A DNA stretch of 64,000 nt. It comes from Rusavskia elegans (Eukaryota; Ascomycota; Lecanoromycetes; Teloschistales; Teloschistaceae). Below, one piece after another: positions 54,970-64,000 of the stretch (its first letter is position 1; each line of letters opens with the position of its first letter). A model generated the notes under the pieces. The model saw only the letters and a list, made by a program, of their open reading frames with translations. It made no database searches and was not told the DNA's origin. Both the position numbers and the translations under genes were made by a program. Where the stretch lies: assembly GCA_011316305.1 (NCBI GenBank), contig SAUG01000002.1, positions 620,001 to 684,000 of the forward strand, written 5' to 3'.

Positions 54970-55454
54970 GTCGGGGCGACGTCCACTGTGGCTGCGTGTT
55001 GTATGCCATTCTCAAATTTGGCATCAAACCTGGCGAGCCTGGGAAAAACACGAACTCCTGGACTTTACGTCATGTACCTGATCTACGCCGCTAGCTTCGC
55101 TCCCGTAAAGCTTATCTTGGCACACATGCATTACGTAGTGCTTGGTAGTGGTCCTCGGTCCGTGCATCTCTAACGTCGACTTGACTTCTCCCAATCAACT
55201 GCGTGTTCCTACGGCTTGGCTTGTTCCTTTTTCAGCATACTTATTCATTATTTGACTTCTCTGGAAGTACATCTGGCTTGGCTAACCTAATGGAATGACA
55301 TGCCCCTCCCTTCCGCGGCGCACACTGAAGCCGTCTGTGGACTCCCAACATCCCTCTTTTGGTCACTGGTCGTCGAAGCGGAATATATGCGAAGCAAGAT
55401 AACAGTCGACGTACAGAACCTATCATCATCCAGGTGGGCTTGAGTGACTCCAGG
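54970..55454. promoter_or_regulatory. Divergent phospholipase/EXO70 promoter region
   Basis: 485 bp between two start codons. The EXO70 frame is open upstream to 55359 without an ATG, and a CATCCAG acceptor-like site occurs at 55426-55432, so a short upstream exon of EXO70 is possible. Confidence 0.5.
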
Positions 55455-57365
55455 ATGTTGAAAGCACGGAACGCCGACCATGCCGAAGAGAGAGCGGAAG
55501 TGGAGGTCCTTTTCGCCGAAGCTGCCAAACTCGACACCATCTCCAGGAAGATCAAAGTATCGTCAGCAAGATTGGACGACCGCGGCCAACTATCCAAAAA
55601 TGCTGTTAAGCCAGTCTACAGTAACACTCACAGCCTACAAACTATGAATGACAATATCGATAAGATTTTGGATGCGATCGATAAGATGCTCGGACCTAGC
55701 GAAGACAAGGGACGAGAAGAGCGCATCATTCGGGCTAGGCCAGATCCCAAAGGCATCACCGATTATTTGGCTTCATTAAAACGCATTGACCGTGCCTTGT
55801 CTCAAATGTCTTCGACGAATCTCCGCGTCAATCAACAAGCCATTGTTGACTTCAACGAGCTACTCGCCGAAGGCAGCAGCCAGCTACAGGACCTTTACAG
55901 ATCGATCCTAGCTGATGAACTACAGCCTGTAGAACCATTGAACTACCTCGTCAAGAAGAAACCTTTCCCAGTCCTAGAGCAAGAAAAAGCCTCCAAGCTT
56001 GGTTTGATTGATTCGTTCCTTTCATCTTCGACTGCCCGCAATGCGTCGCATAGCTCGCGCGAGTCGCCATCCATCCGAATCTACGCCGAACTTCGAGGCG
56101 GCTACCTCAGTGGAAGCCTACACAACCTTTCAACGGCCTCAGTCAGCACTTCGAAGCGGAAAGTCTCGGGCGAGATTTATCGTCAAGGTACCAGCGGCAT
56201 TGGAACTTATGCTCAGGCTATTGAAAGCAGTTTCTCCGCCGAATTCAATAATATCTCAGCTGTTTTTGGTCGTGAGAATTGGGGTTTCGCTTTCGATGCT
56301 ACGTGTCGCAAAGCTCTTGCGGAGTTTGCGAAGACACTTCGTGAATTGAACATGCATATCAAGGTCAACCTGGCGACGGACTGCTTCCTGGCATACGAAA
56401 TCGTGGAAATTGTAACAAACGTCGGCTACCGACTCGACCAACAGACGGGCCAATTGAAGCTACCCTTTGCTGATGCTCTGAAACCGATCCGAGAAACTGC
56501 AAGGTCCTCGCTGGCGGAGCTGCTTGAAGATGTGCGACGCCGAGTATCGTCAATGCAAAGCCTACCGCTCGAGGGCTCTGTCATTCCCTTCACCACCGAG
56601 GTCATGACCAGGATGCAGACTATGACCACGTACCCTCAATCATTAGCCTCCATCATGACATCTCTAGGCGACGGCAACTGGCAATCCGTTGCTTCCATAC
56701 ACTCGACCTCCTCGACCTCTCTCCCTTCCCTTAAATCCTTCGACATCGGCGCCGACAGCAGTCAGCTTCTCGCCCATTACATCATGGACACCATCGAAAC
56801 CCTCCTGACAAGCCTCGACGCCAAGGCCCGTATGCTGTTGAAAAGCAAATCAGTAGCAGGTGTCTTCATGGCCAACAACGTGGCTCTTATTGACCGTATG
56901 ATCCGCTCCTCCGACCTCTCGAGCGTTCTGTCGACTGGCAACGGTTCGGCCAAAATCGAATCATGGCGCAAGAAAGGAACGTCTGCCTACCTCGATTCCT
57001 GGCGCGAACCATGCTCCGCCCTCATGGATGTCCAATACATCAACCGGAGTCCTCGCCCGCCCTCGGGTAACAACGGCGTCATCGACTCTACCGCTATGAT
57101 TAAGCAGTTAGGTAGCAAAGACAAAGACTCCATTAAGGAGAAATTCAAGAACTTCAACACGAGCTTCGATGAATTGAGCTCGAAGCACAAGGCTATGCAG
57201 ATGGAGAGAGAGGTCCGGTCTCAACTAGCGAGGGAGGTGCAGGCGATGATTGAGCCGCTGTATGCCAGGTTTTGGGATCGGTACCATGAGATTGATAAAG
57301 GAAAGGGAAAATATGTCAAGTATGACAAGGGCAGCTTGTCGGCACAGCTGGCGGGGTTAGGATGA
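55455..57365 (+). CDS. EXO70: Exocyst complex component Exo70
   Basis: Single exon as modelled, 636 aa. Exo70 tethers secretory vesicles to the plasma membrane through PI(4,5)P2 and Rho GTPases. The N-terminal coiled coil (AEVEVLFAEAAKLDTISRKI) is followed by a helical-rod body. Family blocks include SIRIYAELRGGYLSGSLHNLS, FSAEFNNISAVFGRENW, FANN-like MANNVALIDRMIRSSDLSS, and the C-terminal PLYARFWDRYHEI and KYVKYDKGSLSAQLAGL, which matches the conserved end of fungal Exo70. ATG 55455 is the first in frame. The sequence just before it is open and ends in an acceptor-like site, so a short 5' exon could replace the first few residues. Confidence 0.93.
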   Translation: MLKARNADHAEERAEVEVLFAEAAKLDTISRKIKVSSARLDDRGQLSKNAVKPVYSNTHSLQTMNDNIDKILDAIDKMLGPSEDKGREERIIRARPDPKGITDYLASLKRIDRALSQMSSTNLRVNQQAIVDFNELLAEGSSQLQDLYRSILADELQPVEPLNYLVKKKPFPVLEQEKASKLGLIDSFLSSSTARNASHSSRESPSIRIYAELRGGYLSGSLHNLSTASVSTSKRKVSGEIYRQGTSGIGTYAQAIESSFSAEFNNISAVFGRENWGFAFDATCRKALAEFAKTLRELNMHIKVNLATDCFLAYEIVEIVTNVGYRLDQQTGQLKLPFADALKPIRETARSSLAELLEDVRRRVSSMQSLPLEGSVIPFTTEVMTRMQTMTTYPQSLASIMTSLGDGNWQSVASIHSTSSTSLPSLKSFDIGADSSQLLAHYIMDTIETLLTSLDAKARMLLKSKSVAGVFMANNVALIDRMIRSSDLSSVLSTGNGSAKIESWRKKGTSAYLDSWREPCSALMDVQYINRSPRPPSGNNGVIDSTAMIKQLGSKDKDSIKEKFKNFNTSFDELSSKHKAMQMEREVRSQLAREVQAMIEPLYARFWDRYHEIDKGKGKYVKYDKGSLSAQLAGLG

Positions 57366-59045
57366 CGAAGTCCATTGAGGTGTTCGAGAGAACAGGATTC
57401 GCTAGAATCTGGAATGAGTGATGTGCGAGCAAGACATTGAAATTGGATATATCGACGAATGATTCTTGATACCCTTACTTTGGCAGGGGCATTGGATATG
57501 GGTGTCAAGCGTGGTGTGGGATGCCAAATTTGCCGAACGACGGGATAAATCCTTTGATGGTGCATTATGAGCTGCTACGCCTGGGCTTCCGATTAGCTGG
57601 TGGTTGGTAACAGAAAAGGGATCGGAAGATGTCTTCACATAGCCACCAGCGCCAAGCTCATTCATCTTACCATCGAGGGAAAGAACCGATAGGGGAGAAT
57701 AATTCTTTGGTACCAGACGAGGATGCACACCCATTCTTCGAACCGCTTCGTTCGCAGAAAAATGCAGAAGTGATAATTGCAAAAGGATTGGATGGTGAAA
57801 ATCCAGACCTGTCGCAATATTCCTCTACAGCGATGGAGCCAGAAGCATCCTTGAGCAAGATCCGTGGAAACGCTACAACGGCTTGACCCTATTGCCATCA
57901 GAAGGATACTCATATGCGAGCAGCCTCGTCCCTTCCCAACCTTCCCATAGAACAAGCGCCGACAACCTGGTCGTTCGAGCCAGAAAGGTCTACATCTACA
58001 CTCACACTGCTGTGTTTCGATCCCTAGCATCAGCCGTAGGGCACTTCGTGCAGTGGTTCTGACATGCACTTCGGCTCTGCGGGTGATAAAATCCACACCT
58101 TGCATATCGCATGTGTAGCGGCGAGGACAACGTTCGATTCAAGATATGTTCGATATCAGAGATGGAACTGAAGACAGTTGACAGTGGACCCAGGTCAAGT
58201 TTTGGAAGGTCTGACTAGGTTGGATATCTGGCTCCTGCATTCCGTACGAGGTCGGTCTTCCCAGGAGACTTGATATCCCAGGTGGGTTGGGAAGAGACCT
58301 CCGACCAGAATGAAGAGGCGAGGTGATTTCATAGGTGGGTCATTCATGTGGTATGCAACCTACCACTTATTTGATCAGTAGTGCCCATGGGGGTGGTCGA
58401 GCCCATCTTCGAGAAATACGGAATAACCGTTGTGGATTGAGGAGAAAATGTAGTCGAACTTGTACAAACTGTCAAGTCAAGACTGAATTACAGTTGAGAC
58501 AGTGGTACATTTGTGCTGCAAATCCGACAGATATCCACGTTACCTTAGTACAGATATACGACCTGTTTGTACTCAACCCTGTCGACATCCATGTCATGAG
58601 CCCCTCCACAATCGTCCTATCCGGTGCTTCGTTTTCATAACCCAGTAATCACCTTCAACCTGCACTCTTTCTGTATTTCTTTTGGTCATGGCGTCGTGCG
58701 ATCTTTGGACTTGGATCTGAATTGTCCGTTGCAGTCAATACCTACGATTCGACACGTAAATACAAGGCCGCTTAGCCTGCGATCTCATAAAACCTTCTGG
58801 TAAGGCCGTACATGGGTTCTCTGCTTGCGATCCCAAGCCAGCCGTTATCAAGAGTTGCAAGCCCCCTGGGATGCCCAGTGACGTTTTATCTTGATCAAGA
58901 CTTTCACTTCGTTGTCGAGCGGAGAGGTCGACTGAGATAGATGTTAAGCCTACGGGCGTGCGCCCATGATTGAAAGCACGTTAATCCTGGACTCGATTCT
59001 TCTGGATGTCGGAAGCCCTGTAAAGGCTTTAGATTACCCCTTGGG
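57366..59045. other. Intergenic with one broken ORF
   Basis: 1.7 kb between the stops of EXO70 and the ATRIP-like gene. The only plausible coding sequence is the frame-broken ORF at 57629-58062, listed separately. 58100-59045 shows nothing recognisable. Confidence 0.5.
57629..58062 (+). pseudogene. Frame-broken small ORF
   Basis: An ATG-initiated frame runs 57629-57886, and a second frame continues with coding-like sequence to a stop at 58060-58062. The two meet at GAGCAAGATCC near 57857; adding one A would fuse SLSK to DPWKRYNGLTLLPSEGYSYA and then ARKVYIYTHTAVFRSLASAV, giving about 145 aa. The downstream part has an aromatic, fairly hydrophobic C-terminus ending GHFVQWF. No family is recognised with confidence. 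It could be a decayed gene, a base-call error or a chance pairing of frames. No obvious intron would bridge the two frames. Confidence 0.35.
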
Positions 59046-61641
59046 TCATCTGCTTCGAGCAGTCGAAAAGGCTTCCCGGAGAGCCTCCGCTTCCTCGGGC
59101 GAAGAAAGGTCTTCAAGCATTTCATATGCGCACTCAACAACATCATCTTCGATATCTTCTTCGAAGGAGACACCCTCGCTCAGTGCCAGACGCGTCAAGG
59201 CAATGAGATGTTTGTGCACACCTCCAGAGTTTGGAATAACCTTCAACTTCTCGTGCATATTGATTGATTGCGGGTGATCGGTCCTCAGGCGAAACAGCAG
59301 TCGAGTCGCTTCGTTGACGAGCTCCGCGCTGTATTCGTGACCATACTTGTAATCATACAGAGCGTCCAACTCATCATTCATGACCCAGACGAGCCTCCCT
59401 ACAGCGTGCTGACTGGAAGCTAAAGCTTGGCTGCTGTGTCTGTTGTCGCACATCTCTCGCATGAGTGATAGGACGCTCAATCGAAGATCTGCAATATCGA
59501 CAACGCTATAGGGTTCTTTGTCCTTGGGAGATTTGAGTTTCTCGACCAGTAGGCGCGTCAGGAGGTCAATCAAGTTCGTCTCTGATGGCTCTTGTTTCCC
59601 ATCGTTCGGAGGCACAATCATGGCAAACGTGTCTTTCTGCACACTGGTCCGAAGAAGTCCAATCACCACGTGCAGTTCCTTGATAGGTTGTACAACATTC
59701 AGAATCATGGCGATGAAGTCGAATCTCATGCACCTCCAGAACCGAATGATGTCTTCTTCGTGCGCAACACAGTCATCCGCTACCGATTTGAGTAGCTCAA
59801 GACAATCAAAGGTACTGACTTCTGAAGAGAACTTCTGCGGTTGCCGTCTGACCCGTGGAATAACATTCACGTCGGCAGTGGACTGAATGACTTCAAGAAG
59901 CGTATCGACGAGCAAGGGCCTCGTACTTATGGGGCTAATGAAAAGGGTGAACCGGGTTAAGTCTAAGAGTAGATGGATTGGATTCCACTAGCATACGCCA
60001 TGTCAGCTGCTTACGAGATCGCAGGTGGGTAGGGAATCGAGGTACAAATTTTTCGTCAACGCACTGTTTCCACATGGAGATGATGACCAAAGACAAGGCT
60101 ACCGGAAAATGTTCAACATCGTTCCTCACACTCAAGGCCGACATCTTGTCGAGGAAGATGGTTGACAGAGTTGTATTCGCCTTGGAAGGGTAGGAAAAAT
60201 CCGACAAGGCTTCAAATGTTCGCTTCCCATCGATATTCATGCGGTGGTTCATGACTTGCTGCGAGAGCTGCCAATCTTCAGCAGGATACACGCAGACGCG
60301 GCTTTTGATGAGGGAACATACTTCGAATCTGCGATCGGGCGGGGCAGTAGCTGGTGCATTGATCGCAGGTGAGTGGGCAGCGGTAGTGTTGCTTGTAGGC
60401 TGTACAGGAGCTTCGTCTGGGAGGTCTACTGTTCCTGAGCGGTCCTTCGCCTGGCTCAGCTGTAATGGTTTGATCGGACTAGCCGGAACAGTCTTGCGTT
60501 TCCTCTTGTTTCCAGCCTTGGGCGTACTAGTTTTAGATCTATATGGAAGCTTTGATGGCGACGTCAACTGTAGCTCATCGTCCTCGAACCCGTCCCCATG
60601 GCCCAGGCTTTTATTCTTCTTGGGAGTCGTTGGCGGGCCCGCGTTGTCGCTGTCCTTAGCCGTAGTGGCTTTTGATGTGTTAGCTCTTGCTTTGACTGCC
60701 CTCTGGAGATTGCGGATCTGTGCATTGCCTTCTGCAAGATCATTCTGCAAGAACCCCTTCTCGGTAGTAATCTTCTGTTTTTCTGCCAGTGCTCGCTCAA
60801 CCTCAAGCCTTCGCCGTGCTGCTTCTTCTAGATGTAGCTTCTGCAGTTCTTGAATTTTCGACTCGTAGATCTTCTCTGACTTGCTTTGGTTGGCACGAAT
60901 GATAGCAATCTCGCCAGACTTGGCCAGGGCAGCTTCTTCGGCAGCCTGTCTAGCCTTCTCAAGCTGGTCTCTTTCACTTCGTAGCTTATCGGTGTCAGAG
61001 TTTATTGGCTACGAAGAAGATGAGCTCGCTCTTGGGCAACACACCTCCAGAATCTGTGCATTAAGCGCATCTACGTCAGGACGTGTACTAGGGCGATCGG
61101 TATCATCGTCAGAAGTCGTCTCTTGAACATCTCCTAACTTCATGTGATTACCCTGAGATTCATTTCGCATCTGGGCTAAGCCTGGTGCTTGTGGAACGTT
61201 CGATTGGATGTGCCTGGGCAGCGCTCCGTATCTTTGAGTCCGCCATTGTTCCCTCTGTGTACTTTCCCCACCGACAGGGAGAGAGGCAGCCCTACTTGCT
61301 TGTATTGCATTTGCACCGGGCTCTTCCGCAGTATCATAGATTTCGCCGTCCAGCATTTCATCATCCAAATCGCCGTAATCTGACGATGGCAGTTGTGGGA
61401 GATCCGACTTTCTCTGCGGCGTGAATGAGGGAAGAGCGCCCCTAACCGAGAGTCTCTCCAAGCCTTGGGCTAAGACAGCAGGCGTCTTCTTCTGTGATCG
61501 AGCGAGCGGAGGAAGCGTGGCAGGCTTTTCTCTGGCTGCTTGCTGGGTCGATTCGAGGGCATTGTCTTGGAGTTCCTGAAAAGTGCCGTCTGGCAAAGCA
61601 TCCAGATCATCGTCTGAGTAGTCGTCGTGCTCCTGTGCCAT
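59046..61641 (-). CDS. RAD26: ATRIP/Rad26-like DNA-damage checkpoint protein
   Basis: Model: complement(join(59046..59962, 60015..60984, 61045..61641)), 827 aa. This is the partner of the ATR/Mec1 kinase (yeast Ddc2/Lcd1, S. pombe Rad26). The acidic N-terminus (DDYSDDDLDALPDGTFQEL) resembles the RPA-binding checkpoint-recruitment domain of ATRIP. A coiled coil follows (about residues 200-265, starting LRSERDQLEKARQAAEEA), then a basic NLS-like region (KRKRKTVPASP), and a C-terminal helical repeat region with CSLIKSRVCVYPAEDWQL and FDCLELLKSVADDCVAHEED. The last intron's acceptor is at 59963; the more pyrimidine-rich site at about 59935 would break the frame. A TTG-initiated extension upstream of ATG 61641 is ignored. 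Divergent from CDS1. Confidence 0.82.
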
Positions 61642-62271
61642 GACTTCGTCTCCCCGTGGATGGATCAAATATTTCTAGGTGTCCGCGCGCTGTAGACGCT
61701 GCTTCGTACGATTCCGCTGATTCGCGGTGGGAGATCCTGCTTAGCTCACAGACTACATGCGGAGCCGTTGTCTCCATCGAACCTGCATCCCTTGTCGAGG
61801 GCAGCGGGTTCCACAGCGGGGGTTCCACGGAAAGATTGACTGATCGAAACGTGCTATTCGTACTCGTACGCTGTCACATGGCAGAAACGGCTTTCCAATC
61901 CCGGTCCATAGGGCTTAGTGGCCTTGAGATATTAATGACGGACAACGGCGGAAGTCTACTCTACGCTGTTAATGACAAGTCAGCCTGCACACAGGACACT
62001 ATCAGATGCAGGATCATGTTTGATCTCGAGCCGTGACATCAGACCCATGCCCTGGGCCCAAAGTGAGGAAGAGCAATCGGCATCGTGCGCGTTCTCCTAG
62101 GGGCCGCATATCCCTCCCCCCAACCCCACGGTGTTTGCTACGGCACTTTACCAACGACGCGCAAACGAGCTTGACCGTCCCTGTGATTGTTCAACCAGAG
62201 AATCTATTGGAGTCATACAAGGTTGTCCGTCAAGTGGCTTCGCATCGCTGCGCCCCAATCACCTCACCACA
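61642..62271. promoter_or_regulatory. Divergent RAD26/CDS1 promoter region
   Basis: 630 bp between two start codons. An ORF of 126 codons (61656-62036) has no recognised content. A consensus MCB (ACGCGT) is absent; only GACGCGC is seen near 62156. Confidence 0.5.
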
Positions 62272-63923
62272 ATGAGCAGACCAAGAAGAAGCGTCCAATT
62301 CCAACACAGGGGCAGTAATGGGCATCACGGAAGAAGACCTAGCATCTCGGAAACGAGTGAAGGAGTTTCCGAACCAGGTAGTCCTGGACCTAGAACGATG
62401 AATGGCAACAGTGAAGTAAGCAAAGAGGAGGTACTCTCTACCCTGTGGATCCCCTGACGTGAAGCTATCCGCTTGCTGTTGGCAAACAGCACCTTCTATA
62501 GTCCACACAGCTGACGATGAGTCCCTCTACTCCACAGAAAGAGTCGAAACCTCAATCGGACTACGAGAAGAAGAAGGAGACCTTCATCACTCGCACGATA
62601 TGGACATTCGTCATGATCGCTGGCTTCTTCGCAGCCATGTTCGCCGGGCATATCTACATCCTCGCCATAGTCACCGCGGTTCAGATTGTTTCTTTCAAGG
62701 AGGTCATAGCCATAGCCAATGTGCCCAGCAGAGCAAAAAACCTACCCTTCACCCGATCGCTGAACTGGTACTTTCTCGGCACCACCATGTATTTTCTCTA
62801 CGGAGAAAGTGTGATATACTATTTCAAGCACATCGTCCTCGTCGATAGAATACTGCTACCTTTCGCGACGCATCACCGCTTCATTAGCTTCATGCTTTAC
62901 GTCATGGGTTCGTGTGATCCCAACACCGAGACATATTGTCGTCGGCTTACTGACTGGGTTAGGTTTTGTTTTCTTCGTTGGTTCTCTCCAAAAGGGCCAC
63001 TATCGCTTCCAATTCACCCAATTCGCTTGGACCCATATGGCTCTCTATCTCATCAATGTTCAGTCGCATTTCATCATGAACAACACCCTGGAAGGCATGA
63101 TCTGGTTCTTCCTCCCCGCCTCCCTGGTTATCACAAACGACATTTTCGCCTACATCTGCGGCATTACCTTTGGCCGCACTCAGCTCATCAAACTATCTCC
63201 TAAGAAGACCGTCGAGGGCTTTGTGGGTGCCTGGATCCTAACCATCCTTTTCGGATTCGCCATGACGAATGTCCTCATGCGTTACAAATACTTCATCTGC
63301 CCCGCCAATGTAAGTTTCTCCTTCTCTGTGGATGTTCTAGGTATCAGACCGTATGCAATACACCTGCCCTTTGCAGCTCTCGAGCGACAGCAACATTTTC
63401 GGTTGCTAACATATCACCTCTCCAGGATCTCGGGTCTAACTTCTTCACTGGACTCCACTGCGAGCCCAACCCTGTCTTCCTTCCCCAAGAATTCACTTTC
63501 CAACCACCGCTCCTATTACACTCTCCGCCCCGAACCTTCCACATCGCCCCTATGCAATTCCACATCCTCGTCTTCGCTTCTTTCGCCTCCCTCATCGCAC
63601 CCTTCGGCGGGTTCTTCGCCTCCGGCCTCAAACGTACTTTCAAAGTTAAGGACTTCGGCGAATCCATTCCCGGCCATGGAGGCATTACAGATCGCATGGA
63701 TTGCCAATTCATCATGGGTTTTTTCGCTTTCATGTATTATCAGAGTTTTATTGCGGAGTACAGGGCCAGCGTGGGGGGTGTGATTGAGACAGCAATACAG
63801 GGTCTTAGTGCCGAGGAGCAGATTGAGGTGGTGAGGGGCCTAACGAAGTATTTGGTTGGACAGGGCCAGGTAGGGGACGGGGTGTTGGAGTGCTTAGCGG
63901 GAGTTCTACCGAGGAGGAGGTAG
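62272..63923 (+). CDS. CDS1: CDP-diacylglycerol synthase (Cds1)
   Basis: Model: join(62272..62415, 62511..62907, 62963..63309, 63426..63923), 461 aa. It converts phosphatidic acid and CTP to CDP-DAG, the precursor of PI, PS and cardiolipin, in the ER. A Ser/Arg-rich cytosolic N-terminus is followed by about eight membrane helices (for example TIWTFVMIAGFFAAMFAGHI and LASFASLIAPFGGFFASG-like sequence). The CDS family signature near the C-terminus is complete: SGLKRTFKVKDFGESIPGHG, then GITDRMD. Other marks are FLPASLVITNDIFAYICG and LSPKKTVEGFVGAW. Introns are 95, 55 (donor GTTCGT) and 116 nt, and all joins keep frame. Length is normal for the family (yeast Cds1 457 aa). An N-terminal in-frame ATG at 62517 could give a shorter form lacking 50 residues. 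Confidence 0.95.
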
Positions 63924-64000
63924 CCGGGCTGAGAAAACGGGTTGGGGTTTCCCTGGGTTTGGGCTCATTCTCCTCAATAATTTTTCCAAAATCTTGTAAC

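Noticed and set aside
41000..55000. Lipid-metabolism or secondary-metabolite gene cluster
   Set aside because: BTA1, a phospholipase and CDS1 are near each other, but they are separated by unrelated housekeeping genes. There is no backbone synthase, transporter or pathway regulator.
1..64000. Transposon remnants, RIP-mutated repeats or CRISPR arrays
   Set aside because: No transposase or reverse-transcriptase motif, no long terminal or inverted repeats, no AT-rich C-to-T decayed blocks and no regular spacer arrays were seen.

Overview
The window is nuclear DNA of a filamentous ascomycete (Pezizomycotina). The evidence is short GT-AG introns (45-170 nt, mostly 49-62 nt) with CTRAY branch sites, short intergenic spaces, and families typical of that group: an Asp f 2/PRA1-type secreted protein, DASH subunit Ask1, a fused betaine-lipid synthase, an Arp1-like secreted amidase and a LIM-RhoGAP. 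A class (Dothideomycetes or Eurotiomycetes) cannot be fixed from the sequence alone. All gene models here were built by hand from reading frames, splice sites and remembered family conservation; nothing was aligned.

Layout: 1-2.8 kb holds no intact gene, only a frame-broken hypothetical on the minus strand. 2.8-8.8 kb carries an Asp f 2-like secreted protein (-), MCM3 (-) and, divergent from MCM3, FYV7 (+); an MCB box (ACGCGT) lies between the last two. 9.9-12.8 kb has an uncharacterised single-pass membrane protein (-) divergent from ASK1 (+). 13.5-17.7 kb is a LIM-RhoGAP protein (-), followed by 2.6 kb without a recognisable gene. 20.3-29.9 kb has an Atos/FAM214-like protein (+), cyclase-associated protein (-), a MAK32-like PfkB protein (+) and mitochondrial ribosomal mL44/MRPL3 (+). 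30.4-40.3 kb has the CLASP protein STU1 (-), a BSP-family metalloprotease-like protein (-), a PTEN/TEP1 phosphatase (+), mitochondrial uS4/NAM9 (-) and the La protein (+). 41-50.4 kb has a secreted amidase (+), BTA1 (-), a mitochondrial PPR protein (-) and LSM4 (-). 50.6-63.9 kb has a type I membrane protein (+), a cPLA2-like phospholipase (-), EXO70 (+), a frame-broken ORF (+), an ATRIP/Rad26-like checkpoint protein (-) and CDP-DAG synthase CDS1 (+).

The content is mostly housekeeping: DNA replication and checkpoint, mitosis, exocytosis, actin and septin-type signalling, mitochondrial translation, RNA processing and phospholipid metabolism. Many genes form divergent pairs sharing 200-650 bp promoters. 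I see no biosynthetic cluster, transposon, tRNA, rRNA or CRISPR. I did not find a convincing new multi-gene system. The most interesting signals are gene-structure features: two genes whose first coding exon is only the ATG (TEP1 and LSM4), a stop-free intron of length 3n in ASK1, short hidden 3' exons that supply conserved C-termini (Asp f 2-like, MCM3), a 22-nt microexon in MCM3, EB1-binding-like repeats in STU1, and two broken genes, three of whose four frame breaks would be repaired by adding one A to an A-run.
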